Of a stretch of 5,216 bases of DNA, positions 1 to 5,076 are shown in pieces. The translations under genes and the position numbers were made by a program. The stretch is taken from positions 1 through 5,216 of the forward strand of contig USHP01000156.1 of the NCBI GenBank assembly GCA_900554625.1. The letters run 5' to 3'. Numbering within the stretch: the first letter of the stretch is position 1; each line of letters opens with the position of its first letter. Origin of the DNA: an uncultured Eubacteriales bacterium (GTDB lineage Bacteria; Bacillota; Clostridia; Oscillospirales; Oscillospiraceae). The notes beneath the pieces were generated by a model. It worked only from the letters and a program-made list of their open reading frames with translations. It did no database searches and was not told the origin of the DNA.

Positions 1-40
1 CTCCACGGACAGGCTTTTTTCTACCCTTCCGTGTCTACTT

Positions 41-625
41 TTATAATAGCATCAATCCTCGTATCACTTGCCAACGAGGGAATTCTTGAAGCGCCCGGAT
101 ATGCCAATCAGATTTTCGGGTGATAGTGCGAAAGTATATTGAACAGCAGAATTCTATCAAGTAGACTTTCGGAATGTGATTCATATTGTTTCTTTTGAAT
201 GCTTTAAGATGTCCTTTCTTGCACCAATTATTGATTGACGTTGTGCCGTAGCCGATTACTTTTGAAATTTCGCTTGTGGTCAGCACATCGGGATATTGTG
301 CAAAAAGCTCCGTGTAATACAGCTTCATATTTTCAAGAATCTGTTCGGGTAGTTCGGTTTTCATTTTCACGGTATAGTTCCCCTTGTACCACCCAGCCGG
401 TGCTGAATAGGATTCGGGAAATACTTTTCTCTTTTCAAGATATGTAATAACATCAGCCTTTTTGATTTTGTAACAGCGAGTTTTCTTGCGCGTGTATTCG
501 CACGGAATCTTTCCGCTTCGAAGCAGATACAAGGCCGTTGATTTACTGATGTGGCAGATTTGATAGAGTTGGTCTTTGGTAATAATATCGGGAATCGAAT
601 CCCAGTTGATTGCGGTTTCATTCAT
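41..625 (-). CDS. Tandem helix-turn-helix DNA-binding protein (excisionase/MerR-like)
   Basis: This 194-residue protein has two separate short DNA-binding units. The first, about residues 14-67, reads as an excisionase/MerR-type winged helix: a helix-turn-helix around ITKDQLYQICHISKSTALYL, a basic wing (YTRKKTRCYKI) and the closing KKADVITYLEKR. The second, about residues 115-160, repeats the plan (LTTSEISKVIGYGTTSINNW, then a basic stretch KAFKRNN and a V-Y-L-I-E-F end). No catalytic motif is seen. The start at 625 is set by GAGG at 635-638, nine bases upstream. The gene is AT-richer than the genes to its right and lies just beyond a tRNA-half attachment site, so it probably belongs to a mobile element. 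Excisionase-like proteins bend DNA and control integration direction, but a plain transcription regulator is equally possible. The family assignment is firm; the exact role is not. Confidence 0.8.
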   Translation of the reverse strand: MNETAINWDSIPDIITKDQLYQICHISKSTALYLLRSGKIPCEYTRKKTRCYKIKKADVITYLEKRKVFPESYSAPAGWYKGNYTVKMKTELPEQILENMKLYYTELFAQYPDVLTTSEISKVIGYGTTSINNWCKKGHLKAFKRNNMNHIPKVYLIEFCCSIYFRTITRKSDWHIRALQEFPRWQVIRGLMLL

Positions 626-644
626 AGCAATACACCTCGTAAAT

Positions 645-650
645 ATTTTA
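645..650 (-). promoter_or_regulatory. Possible -10 element of the HTH gene
   Basis: On the minus strand the hexamer TAAAAT lies about 20 bases upstream of the HTH gene start, in an AT-rich stretch, with the ribosome binding site between them. No good -35 box is found at 17 bases. The first of four direct repeats begins 10 bases further upstream, where a regulator would normally sit, so the promoter may be controlled through those repeats. This is a weak call from sequence resemblance only. Confidence 0.3.
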
Positions 651-659
651 GTCGGTGCG

Positions 660-741
660 GTTCTTTCCTGTGTATTGCCGTTGTTGATGTGTTTATTCTG
701 TTCTTTCCGCAGTTCTTTCCAAAATAGTGCCTGTTCTTTCC
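660..741. repeat. Four direct copies of GTTCTTTCC
   Basis: The nonamer GTTCTTTCC occurs exactly at 660-668, 700-708, 712-720 and 733-741, all in the same orientation. The last two copies agree over 13 bases (GTTCTTTCCAAAA). Start-to-start spacings are 40, 12 and 21 bases. The cluster lies between the HTH gene promoter and the tRNA-half attachment site, which suits either operators for the HTH protein or arm-type binding sites of an integrase. The Tn916-type integrase family binds short direct repeats outside the crossover core. Apart from this cluster and the possible -10, the rest of 626-897 contains no gene I can support. Confidence 0.6.
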
Positions 742-897
742 AAAAACAGCGAAACTGCCGTTATTCGAACTTTCCTTATTTCTCGGGATTTCTGCGGTGC
801 AACCGCCAAAAAAGCCTTAAATATCAAGCTTTTCGGCAAATACTAAGTCGCCCGAAACCGCCTTCAAAAATCGCTAAACAGCCATTAATCCATAAAA

Positions 898-953
898 CTC
901 GAAATGCTGTAGACCGAAAGGTCTCTAGGGTTCGAATCCCTAACTCTCCGCCA
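898..953 (+). other. Attachment-site core: 3' half of tRNA-Ser(CGA)
   Basis: The sequence reads as the 3' half of a serine tRNA. There is an anticodon loop at 898-904 (C-T-CGA-A-A, anticodon CGA at 900-902), the 3' anticodon strand at 905-909, and a long variable-arm hairpin AGACC-GAAA-GGTCT at 911-924, as expected for Ser. The T-arm is perfect (TAGGG at 926-930, loop TTCGAAT, CCCTA at 938-942). The 3' acceptor strand is at 943-949, discriminator G at 950 and encoded CCA at 951-953. The 5' half is absent: the bases before 898 do not pair with the anticodon stem. A tRNA 3' half next to a tyrosine integrase gene is the usual mark of an att core. The exact left limit of the core cannot be fixed without the intact tRNA. 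Confidence 0.85.
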
Positions 954-954
954 C

Positions 955-989
955 AAAAAGCCTGTAATCACGCCGATTACAGGCTTTTT
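955..989 (+). terminator. Intrinsic terminator, probably bidirectional
   Basis: A perfect 15-bp stem (955-969 with 975-989) with a 5-base loop contains the core GCCTGTAATC/GATTACAGGC and ends in a run of six T on the plus strand. It begins two bases after the tRNA CCA end, as expected for the native terminator of the tRNA gene. On the minus strand it also ends in five T, so it can stop transcription of the integrase gene arriving from the right. Confidence 0.85.
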
Positions 990-1032
990 TATTTTTGCCC
1001 AAAGGATAAGCCTGCACGATCTTCGGTTTTCA

Positions 1033-1057
1033 GGGGAGAAAATCAGCTGTTCTCCCC
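1033..1057. repeat. 8-bp hairpin over the integrase stop codon
   Basis: GGGGAGAA (1033-1040) and TTCTCCCC (1050-1057) form a perfect 8-bp stem with a 9-base loop. The loop holds the integrase stop codon at 1043-1045. There is no T run behind it on either strand, so it is not a classic intrinsic terminator. It may protect the transcript end or be incidental. Confidence 0.4.
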
Positions 1058-2254
1058 GGCACTAATCGAACTCCAGCGGCTGCTGAAGTCGCCGCCCTCC
1101 GGCAGAGCAAGCCCTGTCTCCATCGCCTGCGCCGAAGTGATCTTGGACTTGTAATCCAAGTGGGCGTAGATGTTCGCCGTGGTGGTAAAGTCGCTGTGCC
1201 CCAACCACTCCTGAATGTGTTTGAGGGGGACGCCGTTGGCCAGTAGCAAGCTGGCACAGCTGTGACGCAGATCGTGAAAGCGCATCCGGCGCAAACCGTG
1301 ACTCTCCAGGAATTTTGGAAATGCGTTGGTCAGGTATTCCACCCGCATCCGCTCGCCCAACTCATCCACGAATACAAAGCCATCGTATTCATAGTTGTAG
1401 CAGTTGCCGCAGACCTGCTTGTTCAGCTCCTGCGCCTCTTTCACCTGCATAAAGTATTCCCGGAAGCTGCCGATGAGCGGCAGGGTGCGCAGACTGGACT
1501 TGGTCTTGGCGGATTGCTGCTCGAACTCCTGATACTTGCCGTCGATGATCGTTGAGGTCACGGTGCGCTTTACGGAAATGGTGCCCTGCTCAAAGTCGAT
1601 GGCATCCCATTTCAAGCCCACCACCTCGCCACGGCGAAGTCCATAAAAGGCAGCCACCAGCACCGGCAGCTCCAGCTTGGTTCCCCGAAGGGCTTCAAAC
1701 ATCTTCTGCATCTCGTCCGCCGAGAGAAAGACCGGCTGAAAGCTGTTCTTTCTGGGCCGGTCCACCTTGTCCGCCACATTCTGGATCAGCATATCGGTCT
1801 TGACTGCATATTTCAGTGCCGAGTGAATGACGGCGTGATAATGGATAACGGTATTGGGCGTGACCCGCCTGAGCATTTCAGAATAAAACATCTGCAAATG
1901 TCGGGCTTCCAGTTCCCGCAGTGTCAATTTCTTCTTGCGAAAATAAGGGACGATGGTGCTTTTCAGCAGTCCTTGATAGGCACCGTAGGTTGCGTGGGCC
2001 AGCCTTCCCTTGGCGATCTCCAGCCATTCCAGCAGATAGTCGGCGAACAGCATATCACTGCTCAGGTCGCCCACTTCTTTGGGCGGCTCAAATTCCGCTC
2101 GGAGCCTTGCCAGTTCTGACTCGGCTTTGCGCTTATTTCCCTTTTCGGAAAGCCCCAGCGAGATCCATTTCGTTTTTCGCTGCCCTCCGGCGTTTTTGTA
2201 GTTCAACACGGCATAATACTTGCCGTGTTTCAAAGTCAAATGTCCTGCTACCAT
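1043..2254 (-). CDS. int: Tyrosine-type site-specific integrase
   Basis: This 403-residue tyrosine recombinase would integrate and excise the element by strand exchange at the att core. An arm-DNA-binding domain (about residues 3-55, HLTLKHGKYYAVLNYK) precedes the SAM-like core-binding domain (about 68-168) and the catalytic domain (about 175-380). All active-site residues are visible: Arg207 in YGLRRGE, Lys250 in AKTKSSLRTLPL, His327 and Arg330 in FHDLRHS, His353 in LGHSD, and the nucleophile Tyr363 in TTTANIYAHLD. A start 45 bases further upstream is open, but AGGAGG at 2263-2268 lies eight bases before the ATG at 2254, so that start is preferred. The length is normal for Tn916-like integrases. 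The 3' end faces the tRNA-Ser half about 90 bases away, which suggests that tRNA is its target. The gene looks intact. Confidence 0.95.
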   Translation of the reverse strand: MVAGHLTLKHGKYYAVLNYKNAGGQRKTKWISLGLSEKGNKRKAESELARLRAEFEPPKEVGDLSSDMLFADYLLEWLEIAKGRLAHATYGAYQGLLKSTIVPYFRKKKLTLRELEARHLQMFYSEMLRRVTPNTVIHYHAVIHSALKYAVKTDMLIQNVADKVDRPRKNSFQPVFLSADEMQKMFEALRGTKLELPVLVAAFYGLRRGEVVGLKWDAIDFEQGTISVKRTVTSTIIDGKYQEFEQQSAKTKSSLRTLPLIGSFREYFMQVKEAQELNKQVCGNCYNYEYDGFVFVDELGERMRVEYLTNAFPKFLESHGLRRMRFHDLRHSCASLLLANGVPLKHIQEWLGHSDFTTTANIYAHLDYKSKITSAQAMETGLALPEGGDFSSRWSSISAGENS

Positions 2255-2282
2255 TTTGTTTTCCTCCTGTCTCTTTCTATTT

Positions 2283-2346
2283 GCAGAACAGAACTCCAAA
2301 CCGACAGTATCAGTATACCATCGGTTTGGGGTTCTCTCTATTCTGC
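2283..2346 (-). promoter_or_regulatory. Inverted repeat around an extended -10 promoter for int
   Basis: Arms GAACTCCAAACCGA (2291-2304) and its near complement (2321-2334; one G-T wobble) flank a 16-base spacer. Pairing continues with GCAGAA (2283-2288) and TTCTGC (2341-2346) after a short bulge. On the minus strand the spacer contains TATACT (complement of 2312-2317), preceded by TG plus one base: an extended -10 element. A second, weaker copy (GATACT) follows six bases later. Transcription would start near 2304 and reach the int ribosome binding site after about 40 bases. A -10 enclosed by dyad arms is the layout of an operator, so int is probably repressed by a dimeric protein. The promoter call is from resemblance; the inverted repeat is seen directly. 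Confidence 0.55.
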
Positions 2347-2378
2347 GAATTGTTTGATTGCAGCCGTATCGGTACGAA

Positions 2379-3290
2379 TCAGCGGGCGTCCCGGTTCCGT
2401 TCTCTCTGCCGCTTCAGCAGTTCCAGGCCCTTGATAATGTCCCGTCGCATCTGCTCCTCGGTGTAGCCGGAGGGGAAGTATTTCCGCAGCTCCTCCCGCT
2501 TGAATTTCAGCTGCTCTTGCTGGTTGGGCTTCGTCTCCGCCAGCACGGCGTAGACTATCTGGTCATCCAGTAAGCCCTCCTGCGCCAGCTTTTTCAAGCG
2601 GATGCTCTGGGCGTGGGACGGGGTGCAGTCGTTCAGCGCCATCGCGTCCAGCACCGCCCGCTGCTGATACGAGTCTAAGTAGGAAAGCTCCACCGCCGGG
2701 TTGAAGGCGATCTTGCCGTCGTCCACCATCGAAAGCAGTTCGGGGATCAGGTAGGTCAGGCGGATATATCTTCGCACTTGGTCTTTACTCTCACCTGCAT
2801 CGTCTGCCACTTTTTCTACGCTAAGCAACTTCTCTGCAACTTGCACAGAAGCGATGCCCTGATGCTTGATGGCATCCAGCTTCATCTTATAGGCAAACGC
2901 CTTTTCGCTGGGCAGGATAGTCTCCCGCTGCAAATTGGCGTCCACCATTGCGATCACCGCTTCATCGTCGGTCAGCTCCCGGACGATGACGGGCATCGTC
3001 TCGACGCCCAGCACCTGACACGCCGCCAACCTCCGGTGACCGGAGATCAATTCATAGCCGCCGTCCAGCAGCGGCCTTGCCAGCGCCGGGGTGATGGCCC
3101 CCACCTTGCGGATGCTCTCGATCATCCGCTGCATCTCCTCGTTGTTCTGCACCTTGAAGGGGTGACCCTTGAACGGGTGCAGCTCGGCCAGTGGAATATT
3201 CCGCACCCGCTCCAATTTGGCATCGTCCCGCTCCGCCTGCGTGGAGAACAGATCGTCCAGCGTGGGTAAAGTAAAATCCGATTTTCTCAT
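2379..3290 (-). CDS. ParB/Spo0J-family DNA-binding protein
   Basis: This 303-residue protein is of the ParB family, cytosolic proteins that load on parS-like sites as CTP-dependent clamps and act in segregation or regulation. The N-terminal ParB domain spans about residues 30-125, with ELISGHRRLAA (80-90) in the place of the GERRxRA nucleotide-binding box (His replaces the usual Glu) and DANLQRE (117-123) in the place of the ENLQR motif. A helix-turn-helix region (about 150-178, SVEKVADDAGESKDQVRRYI) follows. The C-terminus is charged and helical, probably for dimerization. GAGG at 3299-3302, eight bases before the ATG, fixes the start. No ParA neighbour is seen, so it may stabilise the element using the host ParA, or act as a regulator, as is common for solitary ParBs of integrative elements. 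It is followed by int after 124 bases. Confidence 0.9.
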   Translation of the reverse strand: MRKSDFTLPTLDDLFSTQAERDDAKLERVRNIPLAELHPFKGHPFKVQNNEEMQRMIESIRKVGAITPALARPLLDGGYELISGHRRLAACQVLGVETMPVIVRELTDDEAVIAMVDANLQRETILPSEKAFAYKMKLDAIKHQGIASVQVAEKLLSVEKVADDAGESKDQVRRYIRLTYLIPELLSMVDDGKIAFNPAVELSYLDSYQQRAVLDAMALNDCTPSHAQSIRLKKLAQEGLLDDQIVYAVLAETKPNQQEQLKFKREELRKYFPSGYTEEQMRRDIIKGLELLKRQRERNRDAR

Positions 3291-3330
3291 TGTATTGTCC
3301 TCACTTTCATAGTTTTTTCTTTCGGGGTTT

Positions 3331-3394
3331 TAGGGCACGCCCTAACGAGTGTTTTTGCGCTCCGGCCCTGCCGGGAGTAAAAACGCACTGCTCG
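3331..3394 (-). promoter_or_regulatory. Structured leader ahead of parB
   Basis: Two stem-loops lie between the 110-bp repeat and the parB ribosome binding site. One is the short palindrome TAGGGCACGCCCTA (3331-3344). The other is a long imperfect hairpin at 3346-3394, pairing GTG/CAC, TTTTT/AAAAA and CTCCGG/CCGGGAG around a CCCTG loop. Neither is followed by a convincing T run on the minus strand, so termination is not assured. They could stabilise the parB message, attenuate it, or be part of a longer version of the neighbouring repeat. Confidence 0.45.
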
Positions 3395-3503
3395 CTTCGT
3401 CGTCACAAGCTCCGTATCCTTCGTTTCGCCGCAAGCGGCAAAACTCACTCACTCCGCTGCTCCTCCTCTCCCCAAAAAGTCCAAAGGACTTTTCGGGGAC
3501 CCC
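3394..3503. repeat. 110-bp structured repeat, copy 1 (intergenic)
   Basis: This segment, from GCTTCGTCGTCACAAGC to the closing GACCCC, recurs at 4691-4799. The first ~88 bases differ at only four positions. The last part forms a hairpin in both copies: here AAAAGTCC/GGACTTTT with outer CCCC/GGGG. A second hairpin, GCCGC/GCGGC, lies near 3429-3440. The copy lies between the mobC stop and parB, where no coding capacity is evident. No target-site duplication or terminal inverted repeat is obvious. Confidence 0.85.
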
Positions 3504-3521
3504 ATATGGCGTGATACCTGC

Positions 3522-3782
3522 TTACTTTAATTCATTCAAAATTGCTTCCAGCCTGCTCAGAATTTCCTCTTTCTGAAGCTGTGGAAGCTCCGCTTTCAGG
3601 CCGTTCATCATCCGAAACAGGTGGTAATCCCGCTCCGTGATGGCCGCTCTGACCTCTTTCCCAAGCCCCAGCCGCCGCAAGTATTCCGACAGCGACAGAG
3701 AACAGAACCGGGCATTTTCCAGCAGCTTCTGCTTCTCCTGCTCGGTCACACGGACATTGATCCCGTAGTTTTTGCTGCGCAT
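3522..3782 (-). CDS. mobC: MobC-like relaxosome accessory protein (ribbon-helix-helix)
   Basis: This small 86-residue protein begins with a predicted beta strand and two helices (YGINVRVTEQEKQKLLENAR, then CSLSLSEYLRRLGLG), the ribbon-helix-helix pattern of MobC/TraY/NikA-like proteins. These bind oriT as dimers and help a relaxase nick the DNA. The C-terminal half is a charged helix that could mediate oligomerization. The reading frame is open to 3881, but AAGGGGGTGA at 3787-3796 sits just ahead of the ATG at 3782, so the shorter start is chosen; it leaves 58 bases after the ATPase stop. A relaxase gene normally follows or accompanies mobC, but none is in the window; instead the 110-bp repeat and parB follow. 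A plain RHH repressor is the alternative. Confidence 0.75.
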   Translation of the reverse strand: MRSKNYGINVRVTEQEKQKLLENARFCSLSLSEYLRRLGLGKEVRAAITERDYHLFRMMNGLKAELPQLQKEEILSRLEAILNELK

Positions 3783-3808
3783 TTGTTCACCCCCTTTTTT
3801 TCGGTTTG

Positions 3809-3880
3809 TGACGGCAATGACGGTTGTGACGGGGATTCCCTTATATAGCGATCCCGGCGTCATTTGCGTCATCGCCGTCA
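3809..3880. repeat. Symmetric array of six TGACG motifs at 9-bp spacing
   Basis: TGACG begins at 3809, 3818 and 3827, and its complement CGTCA at 3858, 3867 and 3876. Each set is spaced exactly 9 bp, and the whole is mirror-symmetric about 3844-3845, where TATATA (3842-3847) lies. The 24-base arms match at 19 positions. The right arm encodes the Asp-rich end of the ATPase; the left arm is non-coding and just ahead of mobC. It could be an operator, an origin-type iteron cluster or part of oriT. Confidence 0.7.
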
Positions 3881-4647
3881 CGGCGCAGGAATTTGATGAG
3901 CCGGCTTTTTCCCGTTCGCTTGGTGCGATACTCGATGCCCAGCGGCTCCAGCACCTCGAAAGCGAACTGACCGAGATACTTTGTGACCATATTGGGCGTG
4001 ACCTCCTGCTCCTCCATTTCGGTCAGCAGCTCCGTGGCCGTGCCCACCCATTCGGTGCGGCGCTCCATAAAGTCCACCACCCGAAACAGAAATTTCGGCA
4101 GTTCCGCCTTATGAATATCCTCGCTGTTCTTGCGCTCCACCAGTTCCCAGACAAGGTCGTTAAACTGCAAGGCCAGCTCCTGATATTCCACATCCCGCCC
4201 ACTGACCAGCAGCGTAGCGGCGTTTCCGCTGCGCTTGCGGCGCAGGATGAAGTTGGTGTCCGCAGCGCCGATGATGCCGGTAGAGCCGCTGACATCGTTA
4301 AAGGGATCGTCGCTGTCTTGCAGCTTTCGCAGGTGATGCACCAGCAAAATGGCGATGTTGAAGCCGTCGGCAATGCGCTTGATGGAGGAAATGTCGTCGT
4401 AGTCGTTGCCGTACATTCCCGCCTTTCCGGTGCTGCCTTTGGAGTCCCGCACCTTTTGCAGCGTGTCAATGATGACCAGCTTGGTGGCGGGATGCTCGGT
4501 CAGGAAATCCGTAATCTGCTCCTCCAGCCCGCCGCCGATCAGCCCGGAGGTCACGGCAAAATACAGGTTGTCCGGGGCGCTGTCGGTAAGATTGTAGAGT
4601 CGGTCTTTGATGCGGCGCTGGGTGTCCTCAAGGCTCAGATAGAGCAC
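3841..4647 (-). CDS. RepA-like/RecA-fold ATPase, C-terminal main part of an interrupted gene
   Basis: This is the body of a RecA-fold ATPase resembling RSF1010-type RepA helicases (AAA_25 family), a cytosolic motor probably used for element replication. Visible are the catalytic-Glu strand LYLSLEDT (residues 2-9), Walker B KLVIIDTLQ (56-64), LLVHHLRK (101-108) and the DVSGSTGIIGAADTNFIL segment (118-135), followed by a helical C-terminal region ending in a D-x-x repeat (DGDDANDAG). Walker A is missing here; it lies in another frame at 4742-4960. The homologous frame extends upstream without a stop to 4821: AQGNSIWGLPTLQCD directly precedes the GTG used as start, and before that the frame runs through the 110-bp repeat. 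The GTG start at 4647 is therefore unlikely to be the true one; the gene is most likely a disrupted version of a single ~1-kb ATPase gene starting at 4960. Confidence 0.8.
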   Translation of the reverse strand: MLYLSLEDTQRRIKDRLYNLTDSAPDNLYFAVTSGLIGGGLEEQITDFLTEHPATKLVIIDTLQKVRDSKGSTGKAGMYGNDYDDISSIKRIADGFNIAILLVHHLRKLQDSDDPFNDVSGSTGIIGAADTNFILRRKRSGNAATLLVSGRDVEYQELALQFNDLVWELVERKNSEDIHKAELPKFLFRVVDFMERRTEWVGTATELLTEMEEQEVTPNMVTKYLGQFAFEVLEPLGIEYRTKRTGKSRLIKFLRRDGDDANDAGIAI

Positions 4648-4690
4648 ATCGCATTGCAGTGTAGGCAGCCCCCAAATAGAGTTTCCCTGC

Positions 4691-4799
4691 GCCTCGTCGT
4701 CACAAGCTCCGTATCCTTCGTTTCGCCGCAGGCGGCAAAACTCACTCGCTCCGCTGTTCCTCCTCTCCCCAAAAAGTCTTGCGACTTTTTTGGGACCCC
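4691..4799. repeat. 110-bp structured repeat, copy 2 (inside the ATPase gene)
   Basis: This is the second copy of the segment at 3394-3503, in the same orientation. The terminal hairpin is kept (AAAAAGTC/GACTTTTT around TTGC) although its loop and neighbouring pairs differ from copy 1, and the GCCGC/GCGGC hairpin differs only in its loop. ATPase-like protein sequence ends just to the right of the copy (SWLMLW, 4811-4828) and resumes just to its left (AQGNSIWGL), so the copy lies within a conserved gene. Confidence 0.85.
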
Positions 4800-4960
4800 G
4801 AACACCCCGGCCACAGCATCAGCCAGCTTTTGCCAATTTTGCTGGCGCCGCTGATGACATTGACACCCTGCGAAATAAGGCCATCTACGATGAACATCGT
4901 CTTGCTCATCGGCGTGGATAGCAAGGTCTCTGCGTCCACGGTTTTCAGTTTGTTACCCAT
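4742..4960 (-). pseudogene. RepA-like ATPase, N-terminal fragment with Walker A
   Basis: The true start of the ATPase gene is the ATG at 4960, with AAGGAG at 4969-4974 eight bases upstream. The first 50 residues are family-like, with a hydrophobic strand and the Walker A motif GASKIGKS (residues 38-45) followed by SWLMLW. After residue 50 the frame enters the 110-bp repeat, changes to unrelated residues (PGCSGSQKS...) and stops at TGA 4742-4744. The rest of the ATPase is in the frame reached by skipping one base. The fragment alone cannot be a functional ATPase. Either the gene is dead, or the two parts are joined by frameshifting, RNA-level removal or a sequencing-error correction. The open frame further upstream of 4960 is a shadow of the zinc-ribbon gene. 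Confidence 0.75.
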
Positions 4961-5076
4961 AGAAATTTCTCCTTTGTAGAATGTTAGAAATGGATTTTGA
5001 CAGGTCCAGATGGAAACGGCCACCCGCACCCGCTTTTCCCTCAAAAAAACCCCGGAAATCAAGGCTTTCTCGGCGC

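Noticed and set aside
1..40. Terminator at the left edge (CACGGA/TCCGTG pairing and a T6 run)
   Set aside because: The visible stem is only 6 bp with a 19-base loop. The other half of any better hairpin would be outside the window.
799..822. Second att-like copy (CCGCCA plus A-run plus GCCT, resembling 949-969)
   Set aside because: The resemblance is short and gapped, and the T-arm sequence is absent, so chance similarity in A-rich DNA is likelier.
898..953. Functional tRNA-Ser gene
   Set aside because: The D arm, 5' acceptor strand and 5' anticodon strand are missing, so only the 3' half exists.
576..1154. 192-residue plus-strand open frame
   Set aside because: It runs through the repeat cluster, the tRNA half, the terminator and the integrase 3' end, and has no ribosome binding site or family-like sequence.
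3394..4799. CRISPR array
   Set aside because: There are only two ~110-bp copies 1.3 kb apart with genes between them; there are no short regularly spaced repeats or cas genes.
3772..4854. 360-residue plus-strand open frame
   Set aside because: It is the complement of the ATPase gene, which has clear motifs on the minus strand. Its length reflects GC-rich antisense sequence.
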